Of a stretch of DNA of 64,000 nt, positions 26,375 to 33,825 are shown piece by piece. How positions within the stretch are numbered: position 1 is the first letter of the stretch; every line of letters begins with the position of its first letter. Position numbers and translations under genes: made by a program. The notes below the pieces were generated by a model. The model was not told the origin of the DNA, searched no databases, and was given only the letters and a program-made list of their open reading frames with translations. Source of the stretch: Glycomyces salinus (GTDB lineage: Bacteria; Actinomycetota; Actinomycetes; Mycobacteriales; Micromonosporaceae); the NCBI RefSeq assembly GCF_016428645.1, contig NZ_JAELXW010000034.1:1-64000 (forward strand), written 5' to 3'.

Positions 26375-27673
26375 ATGAGTCGCCCCCAGACTCGAACGCT
26401 CGTAGATGACCCGCTGGGCGGCACCGTCGAACAGACGGTGCTGCCCAGCGGGCTTCGTGTCCTGACCGAATCGGTCCCGGCCCTGCGCTCGGCCTCGGTC
26501 GGCGCCTGGGTCGGGGTCGGCTCGCGCGACGAGGCCCCCGAGATCGCCGGCGCCTCCCACTTCCTGGAGCACCTGCTGTTCAAGGGGACCGCCAAGCGCA
26601 CCGCCGCCGAGATCTCGGAGTCCATCGAGGCGGTCGGCGGCGACGCGAACGCCTACACCGCCCGCGACCACACCTGCTTCTACGAGCGGGTCCTCGCCGA
26701 GGACCTGCCGCTGGCGGTCGACGTGCTCGGCGACTCGGTCTCGGCCTCGCTGCTGGACCCGGCCGACGTCGAGACCGAGCGCGACGTGATCCTCGAGGAG
26801 ATCGCCGCGGCCGCCGACGAGCCGTCCGAAGTGGTCTACGAGCACTTCAACCGGACCCTGTTCGGCGACGGGGCGCTGGGCCGGGACATCGCCGGGTCGG
26901 CCGAGACGGTGCGCGCGATGACCGCCGACCAGATCCGCGGTTTCTACCGGCGCCATTACCTGCCGGAGAACCTGGTGGTGTGCGCGGCCGGCGGGATCGG
27001 GCACGCCGAGTTCGTCAAGCTCGTCCGGGAGGCGTTCGCGCCGCTGGAGGGCGGTCCGTCCGTCCCGCCGCAGCGCCCGGCCGACGGGGCGGTGCCCGAG
27101 CGGCCCGGGCGGCTGGCGGTGGTGCGCGACGACACCGAGCAGGCCCACCTGGTCGTCGGCTGCCGGACCTTCGAGCGCCGCGACGAGCGGATGTGGGCCC
27201 TGAGCATCCTCAGCAACGTGCTCGGCGGCGGCATGTCCTCGCGCCTGTTCCAGTCGATCCGCGAGGAGCGCGGCCTGGCGTACACGGTGTCCTCATCGGA
27301 CTCTTATTTCGCCGACACCGGCTCGTTCAGCGTCTACGCCGGATGCCGTCCCGAGAAGGCCGCGCAGGTCCGCGAGCTGATCGTCGAGGAGCTGGAGCGG
27401 GTCGTCCGCTCCGGGGTCACGGTCGAGGAGCTGAGCCGCGGCAAGAAGATGTACGAGGTCGGGGTGCTGCTGGGCCTGGAGGACTCCCACACCCGCATGA
27501 ACTGGCTGGGCCGGGAGCGGCTGCTGTACGGCGAGGTCACCAGCCTGGAGCGGGATCTGGCCCGCAACGAGGCGGTCACGGCCGACCAGGTGCGCGCCGT
27601 GGCGGCCGATATCCTGTCGCAGCCGATGACCACCGCGGCCGTGGGGCCGTTCGACCAGAAGGAATTCGCATGA
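26375..27673 (+). CDS. M16 family zinc metallopeptidase
   Basis: A 432-residue insulinase-type peptidase of the processing-peptidase branch. The inverted zinc motif HFLEH spans residues 62-66 and the third ligand lies in the ILEEIAAAADEP segment. The C-terminal domain has the usual RGLAYTVSSSDSYF part. It begins immediately after the pnp stop, and its own stop overlaps the dapB start (ATGA), so the three form one operon. Substrate peptides are unknown. Confidence 0.93.
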   Translation: MSRPQTRTLVDDPLGGTVEQTVLPSGLRVLTESVPALRSASVGAWVGVGSRDEAPEIAGASHFLEHLLFKGTAKRTAAEISESIEAVGGDANAYTARDHTCFYERVLAEDLPLAVDVLGDSVSASLLDPADVETERDVILEEIAAAADEPSEVVYEHFNRTLFGDGALGRDIAGSAETVRAMTADQIRGFYRRHYLPENLVVCAAGGIGHAEFVKLVREAFAPLEGGPSVPPQRPADGAVPERPGRLAVVRDDTEQAHLVVGCRTFERRDERMWALSILSNVLGGGMSSRLFQSIREERGLAYTVSSSDSYFADTGSFSVYAGCRPEKAAQVRELIVEELERVVRSGVTVEELSRGKKMYEVGVLLGLEDSHTRMNWLGRERLLYGEVTSLERDLARNEAVTADQVRAVAADILSQPMTTAAVGPFDQKEFA

Positions 27674-28404
27674 TCAAAGTGGGTGTGCTGGGGGCCGGGG
27701 GCCGGATGGGCCGGTCCGTGTGCGAGGCGGTCGACGCCGCCGACGACATGGAGCTGGTGGCCACGGTCGACCAGGACCAGTCCCTCGAAGGGCTCACCGA
27801 CGCCCAGGTGGTCGTCGACTTCACCCTCCCGGGCGCGGTCATGGACAACCTCGCCTGGTGCGTCGACCGCGGCCTGCACACCGTCGTCGGCGTCTCCGGC
27901 TTCGACGCCGCCCGGCTCGACCGGGTCCGCGAGCTGCTCGGCGACGATCCCGAGGTCGGCTCGATCATCGCGCCGAACTTCTCGATCGGCGCGGTCCTGG
28001 AGATGCAGTTCGCCGCCAGGGCCGCCAAGTACTTCCCGTCGGCCGAGATCATCGAGACCCACCACCCGCGCAAGGTCGACGCGCCCTCGGGCACGGCCCT
28101 GCACACCGCCCGCCTGATCGCCGCGGCCCGCGAGGAGGCCGACCTGGGCCCGATGCCGGACGCCACCGCCGAGGACGCCACCGGCGCGCGCGGCGGCGAG
28201 GTCGACGGCGTCCACATCCACGCGATCCGCTCGGCCGGCTACGTCGCCAGCCAGGAGACCCGCTTCGGCGGCCCGGGGGAGCGGTTCGTCATCAGCCACG
28301 ACTCGCTCGACCGGGTCTCGTTCATGCCCGGCGTCCTGCTGGCCGTCCGCGCGGTCCAGGACCGCCCGGGCCTGACCGTCGGCATCGACGACCTCCTGGA
28401 CTGA
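27670..28404 (+). CDS. dapB: 4-hydroxy-tetrahydrodipicolinate reductase
   Basis: A 244-residue NAD(P)H-dependent enzyme of diaminopimelate/lysine synthesis, supplying peptidoglycan precursors. GAGGRMGR at residues 8-15 is the nucleotide motif, and ETHHPRKVDAPSGTA holds the catalytic His and Lys. Coupled to the M16 peptidase by an ATGA overlap. It acts on the product of dapA, which lies 4.5 kb downstream. Confidence 0.97.
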   Translation: MIKVGVLGAGGRMGRSVCEAVDAADDMELVATVDQDQSLEGLTDAQVVVDFTLPGAVMDNLAWCVDRGLHTVVGVSGFDAARLDRVRELLGDDPEVGSIIAPNFSIGAVLEMQFAARAAKYFPSAEIIETHHPRKVDAPSGTALHTARLIAAAREEADLGPMPDATAEDATGARGGEVDGVHIHAIRSAGYVASQETRFGGPGERFVISHDSLDRVSFMPGVLLAVRAVQDRPGLTVGIDDLLD

Positions 28405-28411
28405 GCCGAGC

Positions 28412-29188
28412 TCACTCCACCGGCGTCTCGGTGGCCTGTTCCTCTTCGTCGGCGGCTGGCGACTCCGAGGCGTCCTCGCCGCCGTCGGTGGCCCCCTCGG
28501 TCGGCTCCTCGGTGGTTGTCTCCTCCGTCGGGGCCTCTTCGGTGGGCTCGTCGGCCGAGGTCTCCTCGGTCGGCTCCTCGCCGGTGGCCTCTTCGTCCGG
28601 GGTCTCGGTCCCGCTCTCGTCGCCCGTGTTTTCGGGGCTCTGGCCGGTGTCGTCCTGGTCGTCGCTGATGTAGACGGTGCTGGGCGGCGGTTCCTTGAAG
28701 ATGTACTGGGTCGGGTTGCCGGCGGTGATGGTGCCGAACAGGAACAGCGCGCCCATGGTCAGGGCGAAGACCGAGACGCTGGAGACGAGGATCGCCAGCA
28801 GGGTCCGCTTGCGCGAGTGCGCTCCGCCCGAGTCGGCCTCGGCCGCCCGGTCGGCCTCATCGGCCGGTTCGATCCGGACCGTCTCGGCCTCCAGGTCGAC
28901 CGTGGCGCCGGTCTGGATCCGGGTCTCGGCGGCGCGGGAGAGGACCGTGATCTGCTGCTTGACCGTCTCACTGGTGCGCCGCATGGTCCGCAGGATCAGG
29001 ACCGCGCCGATGGAGGTGCAGATGCTGAGGACGGCCGTGCCCAGGAGCGTGCCCCACATGTCGAGGACCTTCACCAGCAGCGCGCCGAGGGTCGTGGCGC
29101 CGCTCGCCGCCAGCACCTGGCCGAGGCTCAAATCGAGCTCGGGGTCTTTCTTATTGTGTCCCTTGGAATTCGAGCGGTGCTGGGTCAC
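28412..29188 (-). CDS. Membrane protein with acidic Thr/Glu-rich tail
   Basis: A 258-residue protein not assigned to a family. Hydrophobic segments lie near residues 22-39, 45-66 and 129-152, with a charged cytoplasmic-type stretch between. After residue 175 the chain is almost wholly Asp, Glu, Thr, Pro and Gly, with repeats of the EEPTEE type up to the end. Such tails usually span the cell wall. It is convergent with dapB, with only seven bases between stops. Confidence 0.7.
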   Translation of the reverse strand: MTQHRSNSKGHNKKDPELDLSLGQVLAASGATTLGALLVKVLDMWGTLLGTAVLSICTSIGAVLILRTMRRTSETVKQQITVLSRAAETRIQTGATVDLEAETVRIEPADEADRAAEADSGGAHSRKRTLLAILVSSVSVFALTMGALFLFGTITAGNPTQYIFKEPPPSTVYISDDQDDTGQSPENTGDESGTETPDEEATGEEPTEETSADEPTEEAPTEETTTEEPTEGATDGGEDASESPAADEEEQATETPVE

Positions 29189-29281
29189 CAGCCCTCCCCT
29201 TGCGGCGTTATCGAACCGTGATTGGAAACCGGCTCCCCAGCATACGGTTCGTATCGCCGCCGACCACGGATTGTGCCGGAG

Positions 29282-29962
29282 CTAACGGGAGTACCGGCGC
29301 ATCCGGCTCCACTGCCACAGCCACAGCAGCGCCAGCACGACCGCCAGCGCCGCGATCCCCGCGCCGGCGAAGGCCCAGCCGTCGTACTCCCGGGCCTCGG
29401 CGTGGAGCCGGTAGTCCTCCCCGGGGCTCATCCGCCACGTCACCGTGCGGCCCTCCAGCTCCCCGTTGTGGTCGGTCACCCGGGCCGGGAAGTTCACGCG
29501 CATCAGGATCTCGGCCTCCTCGATGCGCTCGGGGAACACCAGCCCCGCGTCGTCGTACCGCAGGTCCCAGCGGCCCTGGAGCACGTAGCGGCGGTCCTCG
29601 TAGGTCAGCCGCATGAAACCCCAGTCCTGGTCGCCGAATTCGGCGAACTCGCTCAGGGGCCGGCCGGTGAAGGTCGCGGTCCTGCCGACGTAGCCGTCCT
29701 CGCGGTACGCCTCGCGCTGCCCGCCGGGCACGCCGTCCATCAGCGCGTCGAGGAAGGCGTCCAGTTCGGCGCGGCTCACCGCGTCCTCGCCGGTGGCGAC
29801 CTCGTCGAGGAAGTCCTGGCTCCAGGCGGCGGTGAACGACCCGCCCACCGTCTCGTCGGGACGGATCTCCAGTTCGAGGTCCATCCGCATGCAACCGGTG
29901 GCGGCGATCAGGAGGAAGAGGGCGCCGCAGGCGGCGGCCAGGCGCTTCGCGAGACCGAACAT
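29282..29962 (-). CDS. LppM-family lipoprotein
   Basis: A 226-residue predicted lipoprotein. The signal peptide ends in the lipobox AATGC (Cys24). The mature part begins MDLELEIRPDETVGGSFTAAWS, as in the LppM domain, and a TM helix near residues 197-219 precedes a basic end, so the protein may be tethered twice. In mycobacteria LppM is surface-exposed; the role here is unknown. TAGGCT ends six bases before the ATG, so the transcript is probably leaderless. Confidence 0.75.
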   Translation of the reverse strand: MFGLAKRLAAACGALFLLIAATGCMRMDLELEIRPDETVGGSFTAAWSQDFLDEVATGEDAVSRAELDAFLDALMDGVPGGQREAYREDGYVGRTATFTGRPLSEFAEFGDQDWGFMRLTYEDRRYVLQGRWDLRYDDAGLVFPERIEEAEILMRVNFPARVTDHNGELEGRTVTWRMSPGEDYRLHAEAREYDGWAFAGAGIAALAVVLALLWLWQWSRMRRYSR

Positions 29963-29968
29963 GCCCAG

Positions 29969-30052
29969 AGCCTAAGCCCGAGGCGGGCGCGAACCGGCGC
30001 TTTCGGCCGGAAACGGCCTGGACCGCTCCCGCGGGCCCGGCCGGGTTAGGCT
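29969..30052. promoter_or_regulatory. Divergent pair of leaderless promoters
   Basis: TAGGCT is found on the minus strand at 29969-29974, six bases before the LppM-like ATG, and on the plus strand at 30047-30052, six bases before the GTG of the DUF2752 gene. Both genes would have no 5' UTR. Confidence 0.6.
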
Positions 30053-30058
30053 GAGTTG

Positions 30059-30553
30059 GTGTGCGCAGTAGAGGAAGCGACGCCCGAGGCGGGCGCACTG
30101 GCCCGCCGTCGGGGCTGGGCCTCGCGCCTGGCCGCGGGCCTGCTGGCCCGTCAGTGGCTGGCCCCGGTGGCGCTGCTGAGCTGCTTCGCGCTGGCGGCCG
30201 GGGGAGTGGCGGCGACGAATCCGACCGACGACACCGGCCCGACCACGTGCCTGTTCAAGATGACCACGGGCTTCGACTGCCCGGGGTGCGGCGGCACGAG
30301 GGCCTTCTTCTATCTGCTGAACGGGAACCTGCCGGAGGCGGCGCGCCACCACCTGATGGCGGTGTTCGCCGCGCCGTTCCTGGTGTGGATGTACCTGGCC
30401 TGGGCCCTGCCGAGAGTGGCGCCGAGAGTGAGGTGGCGGCTGCCCGGCCTCCGACTCACCCCCGGCGTCCTGTCCGGCTTCCTCATCGCCTGGGCCGCCT
30501 TCTGGGTGGTCCGCAACCTCCCATGGGAACCGTTCACGCTGCTTTACGTGTAA
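30059..30553 (+). CDS. DUF2752 membrane protein
   Basis: A 164-residue membrane protein of family DUF2752. The defining motif FDCPGCGGTRAF follows a first TM helix, with two more TM helices after it. The function is unknown; relatives are small membrane proteins next to varied envelope genes. The GTG at 30059 is chosen because TAGGCT ends six bases before it. A TTG one codon earlier is possible. The last ten bases overlap the convergent DUF4097 gene. Confidence 0.8.
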   Translation: MCAVEEATPEAGALARRRGWASRLAAGLLARQWLAPVALLSCFALAAGGVAATNPTDDTGPTTCLFKMTTGFDCPGCGGTRAFFYLLNGNLPEAARHHLMAVFAAPFLVWMYLAWALPRVAPRVRWRLPGLRLTPGVLSGFLIAWAAFWVVRNLPWEPFTLLYV

Positions 30554-31362
30554 GCCAGCGCCTTGTGCAGGTAGATGTCGCCCGAGAGCGAGCGGGCGCG
30601 GATCTCGAGGCTGGTGGCGTCCTCCGACGGGGCCGGCGAGGTGTCGCCGGGGGCCAGCTCCGAGGTGACCGTCCCGGCCTTGGCGTCCAGGTCCATCCAC
30701 ACGTCGGTGCCCGCGACCACGCCGAGGCTGATGCGGCCCGAGACGGTCGAGACCCGGCAGCTGCCGGACCTGAGCGCGCCCATCTCGATCCCGCCGGAGA
30801 CGGTGTTGACCCGCACCGATCCGTCGGCCCGCTCGACGCCGATGGCGCCGGAGACGGTCTTGGCCGAGAACTCCCCTCCTACGTGCTCGGCCTTGACCTC
30901 GCCGGAGGCGGTGTTGGCCCGCAGCTCGTCGGTGCACTCGATGACGCTGACCGCGCCCGAGACGGTGTTGGCGCGGACGGTGCTCGCATGCTCGACGGTG
31001 ACCGAGCCGGCCACGGTCTTGGTGGCGACCGGGCCGAGCTTGCCGTGGAAGCTGACCGGGGCCGCGGCCGAGTTGACCGAGACCTCCGAGCCCAGCGGCA
31101 CCTTGACCGAGACGTGGACGCCCAGGTTCCGCCTGAAGAACCAGTTCGACTGCTTCTCCGGGGCCACGACGCGCAGGTGCCCGCTCTCGAAGTCGACGCG
31201 GGCCAGGTCGGCCGCGTCGCCATCGCCCTCGGAGCGCTGCGCGGGCTTGATCTCGACCAGGATCAGGTCGGAGTCGTGTGCGGTGACGGTGGCCGAGCCG
31301 TCGAACAGCGTGATCGAGGCGGTGATCGGGCCGTCGTGGGTGAATTCGGTGTACTCGTTCAT
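30544..31362 (-). CDS. DUF4097 beta-helix repeat protein
   Basis: A 272-residue protein made largely of a short repeat: a Val-Ser-Gly turn followed by a beta strand (NTVSGAVSVIE, KTVSGAIGVER, NTVSGGIEMGA), as in DUF4097 right-handed beta structures. There is no signal peptide, so it is probably cytoplasmic. It begins 12 bases after the upstream RHH gene, so both are one operon. GGGG lies before the ATG. Its biochemical role is unknown. Confidence 0.82.
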   Translation of the reverse strand: MNEYTEFTHDGPITASITLFDGSATVTAHDSDLILVEIKPAQRSEGDGDAADLARVDFESGHLRVVAPEKQSNWFFRRNLGVHVSVKVPLGSEVSVNSAAAPVSFHGKLGPVATKTVAGSVTVEHASTVRANTVSGAVSVIECTDELRANTASGEVKAEHVGGEFSAKTVSGAIGVERADGSVRVNTVSGGIEMGALRSGSCRVSTVSGRISLGVVAGTDVWMDLDAKAGTVTSELAPGDTSPAPSEDATSLEIRARSLSGDIYLHKALAYT

Positions 31363-31374
31363 CGGTGTGTCCCC

Positions 31375-31866
31375 TCAGGCCCGGGCGTAGCCGGTGATGC
31401 GCTGGCTGTATTTCGCGCCGCTGGTCTGGCCGCTGGTGCGCGAGGCGTGCACGGCGGTGTTGATGGCCCGCACCAGCCAGGCGTTGACCGAGGCGCCGTC
31501 GGAGGTGGCGGCCTTCTCGACGTCCTCCTTCAGCGTCTCGGGCAGGCGCAGGGTGATGCGAGCGACGTCGTCGTCGGTCGGCGGGGCCGGCGGCGGAACG
31601 GTCTCGGTGGCCTCGACGTCGGTGACGCGCAGGTCCACTTCCTTGCCGCGCACGCGCAGGTCCACCGAGGCCGAGGAGCCGGCCTGGTCCAGTCCGGCGG
31701 TGATCTCGGCGGCGGCCTCGGAGAGGGCCTCCATGAGCGCGAGCCTGGCTCCGGCGTCGAGCGCCTCTGACAGCAGTTCAGCGGTCCGCGCGGCGTCCTC
31801 GCCGGCCGGTGCGGCGGCGGCGGTGAGGCTCCGGCGGAGCGATTCGATATACGGCGTCAAGTCCAT
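31375..31866 (-). CDS. Ribbon-helix-helix (HicB-like) regulator
   Basis: A 163-residue protein. Residues 1-95 are an Ala-rich helical region plus a beta segment (VDLRVRGKEVDLRVTDVE). Residues 100-145 (RITLRLPETLKEDVEKAATSDGASVNAWLVRAI region) are a ribbon-helix-helix DNA-binding domain as in HicB/Arc. It is the first gene of an operon with DUF4097. Its promoter contains a perfect palindrome in the spacer, so it probably represses itself. It is not paired with a HicA toxin here. Confidence 0.75.
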   Translation of the reverse strand: MDLTPYIESLRRSLTAAAAPAGEDAARTAELLSEALDAGARLALMEALSEAAAEITAGLDQAGSSASVDLRVRGKEVDLRVTDVEATETVPPPAPPTDDDVARITLRLPETLKEDVEKAATSDGASVNAWLVRAINTAVHASRTSGQTSGAKYSQRITGYARA

Positions 31867-31872
31867 GACACC

Positions 31873-31901
31873 ATAGTGACATCAAAACTGATGTCTGTCA
31901 A
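31873..31901 (-). promoter_or_regulatory. RHH operon promoter with operator in the spacer
   Basis: On the minus strand TTGACA (31896-31901) and CACTAT (31873-31878) are separated by exactly 17 bases. A perfect 7-bp inverted repeat GACATCA-GTTT-TGATGTC (31878-31895) fills that spacer. CACTAT ends six bases before the ATG, so the transcript should be leaderless. A protein on the palindrome would block RNA polymerase. Confidence 0.65.
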
Positions 31902-32016
31902 CCGGCGTTATGGAACCGCCGCCGGTAATACCACCGCAAAAACCGTAAAACACCCCGGCTCGCGGGGTCGGGCGCGGTAGAGCCCACACCCCGCGTCCGA
32001 GTACCCTGGCGAGAGC

Positions 32017-32022
32017 TATAAC
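32017..32022 (+). promoter_or_regulatory. Candidate thyX -10 element
   Basis: TATAAC lies 37 bases before the thyX ATG in a 193-base gap. No convincing -35 is seen. Confidence 0.3.
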
Positions 32023-32059
32023 TACCAGTGACCGCACCGCACACGAGGGGGACCCGGGC

Positions 32060-32812
32060 ATGCCCGAAATCGTACCGATGGACGTCCGACTCATCGCTTG
32101 GACGCACTTCGAGCCCCCCGCCGACGTTCCCTGGGACACCGACGCCGAAGGCGGCCAGGCCCTCGCCGAATTCGCCGGCCGCGCCTGCTACCAGTCCTGG
32201 AAGAAGCCCAATCCCAAGACCGCCACCAACGCCGGCTACCTCGACCACATCCTCCAGGTCGGCCACCTCTCGGTCCTCGAGCACGGCAGCGTCTCCTTCT
32301 ACCTCTGCGGCATCTCCCGATCGCTGACCCACGAACTCATCAGGCACCGCCACTTCTCCTACTCCCAGCTGAGCCAGCGCTACGTCCCCGAGCGCGACGC
32401 GAAGATGGTCGAGCCCGAGGTCATCTCCTCCGACCCCGAACTCCACGAGCGCTTCCTGGCCGCGGCCGAGGCCTCCCAGACGGCCTACAACGACCTCCTC
32501 GAAGGACTCCAGAAGAAGTTCGCCGACGTCGCCAACCCCACCCTGCGCCGAAAGCAGGCGCGCCAGGCGGCGCGATCAGTCCTGCCCAACGCCACCGAGA
32601 CCCGCATCGTCGTCACCGGCAACTACCGCGCCTGGCGCCACTTCATCGCCATGCGCGCCTCCGAGCACGCCGATGTCGAGATCCGCGCGTTGGCCGTCGA
32701 ATGCCTGCGGCAGCTCAAAGAGAAGGCCGCGAACGTCTTCGCCGACTTCGAGATCGCCGTCCTCGACGACGGCACCGAGGTCGCCCACAGCCCCTACGTC
32801 ACCGAGGGCTAG
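32060..32812 (+). CDS. thyX: FAD-dependent thymidylate synthase
   Basis: A 250-residue flavoenzyme making dTMP from dUMP with methylene-tetrahydrofolate and NADPH. The ThyX signature [13 protein letters not shown] is at residues 95-107, preceded by [12 protein letters not shown]. ThyX is unrelated to ThyA and typical of many actinomycetes. The ATG giving MPEIVPMDV is used; Met7 is an alternative. dapA follows 116 bases downstream, as in other actinobacteria. Confidence 0.97.
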   Translation: MPEIVPMDVRLIAWTHFEPPADVPWDTDAEGGQALAEFAGRACYQSWKKPNPKTATNAGYLDHILQVGHLSVLEHGSVSFYLCGISRSLTHELIRHRHFSYSQLSQRYVPERDAKMVEPEVISSDPELHERFLAAAEASQTAYNDLLEGLQKKFADVANPTLRRKQARQAARSVLPNATETRIVVTGNYRAWRHFIAMRASEHADVEIRALAVECLRQLKEKAANVFADFEIAVLDDGTEVAHSPYVTEG

Positions 32813-32928
32813 CGGCACGAAGACCCGTGAAAGCCGCCACCACTGGCGGCGAGACTTGAGACAGTGAATCAGAATGTAGCGGCCGGGCACCCGTCACCGG
32901 CCGCCCAGATCAGCATTGGTGAAAGCAC

Positions 32929-33825
32929 ATGCGCAACGTGACGCGCCCTTTCGGGCGCACCCTGGCGGCGATGATCACGCCCTTCACGCCCTCGGGCGAA
33001 CTCGACGTCCAGGGAGCCGCCGAGCTCGCCCGGTACCTCGTCGACGAGCAGGGACTCGACGGCCTGGTCCTCAACGGCACCACAGGTGAGTCGCCGACCA
33101 CCACCGACGCCGAGAAGACGCAGTTGATCGAGGCCGTCGCCGAAGCGGTCGGCGACCGCGCCCACATCATCGCCGGCGCCTCCACATACGACACCCGCCA
33201 CTCGGTCCACCTGGCCCAGGACGCCGAGAAGGCCGGGGCCCAGGGCCTGCTGCTGGTCACCCCCTACTACTCGCGGCCGCCCCAGGAAGGCATCGAGGCC
33301 CACTTCACCTCGATCGCCGACGCGACCGACCTGCCCTGCATGCTCTACGACATCCCGCCGCGCTCGTGCGTGCCGATCACCGACGCCTCTTACCAGCGCC
33401 TGGCCGAGCACCCGCGGATCATCGCCGTCAAGGACGCCACCGCCGACCTCTCCTCGGCACAGCGGGTCCGTGTCTTCACCGGCCTGAGCTTCTACTGCGG
33501 GGTCGACGCGCTGAACCTGGCCGCGTACGCCACCGGCCAGATCGGTGTCGTCTCGGTCATCGCCCACCTGGTCGGCAAGCACATCAACGCCATGTTCGAC
33601 GCCTACGACGACGGCGACGTCGAACGCGCCATGGCCATCAACGACGCCGTCCTGCCGGCCCTGCGCGCCCTCCAGGGCCCGGCCCAGGGCGTCATCGCCG
33701 TCAAGGCCGCGCTCGCCCAGAAGGGCCTGCCCGGCGGCGAGCCGCGCCTGCCGCTGACGCCCGCGGACACCGTCATCAACGACTTCATCGCCGAGAACCT
33801 GGCGATTGTGGGGGAGGCCCGATGA
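32929..33825 (+). CDS. dapA: 4-hydroxy-tetrahydrodipicolinate synthase
   Basis: A 298-residue class I aldolase condensing pyruvate with aspartate semialdehyde, the first committed step of diaminopimelate/lysine synthesis. The GTTGESPT motif binds the pyruvate carboxylate, the YYSRPP tyrosine relays protons, and Lys168 in IIAVKDAT forms the Schiff base. Its stop overlaps the rnj start codon (ATGA), coupling the two. Confidence 0.97.
   Translation: MRNVTRPFGRTLAAMITPFTPSGELDVQGAAELARYLVDEQGLDGLVLNGTTGESPTTTDAEKTQLIEAVAEAVGDRAHIIAGASTYDTRHSVHLAQDAEKAGAQGLLLVTPYYSRPPQEGIEAHFTSIADATDLPCMLYDIPPRSCVPITDASYQRLAEHPRIIAVKDATADLSSAQRVRVFTGLSFYCGVDALNLAAYATGQIGVVSVIAHLVGKHINAMFDAYDDGDVERAMAINDAVLPALRALQGPAQGVIAVKAALAQKGLPGGEPRLPLTPADTVINDFIAENLAIVGEAR

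Noticed and set aside
23957-27148. Minus-strand 1063-codon frame over pnp and the M16 peptidase
   Set aside because: Low-complexity Asp/Gly/Leu/Arg composition antisense to two well-recognised enzymes; an effect of GC bias.
32833-32850. Terminator between thyX and dapA
   Set aside because: A 7-bp stem without U-tract is too weak in DNA this GC-rich.
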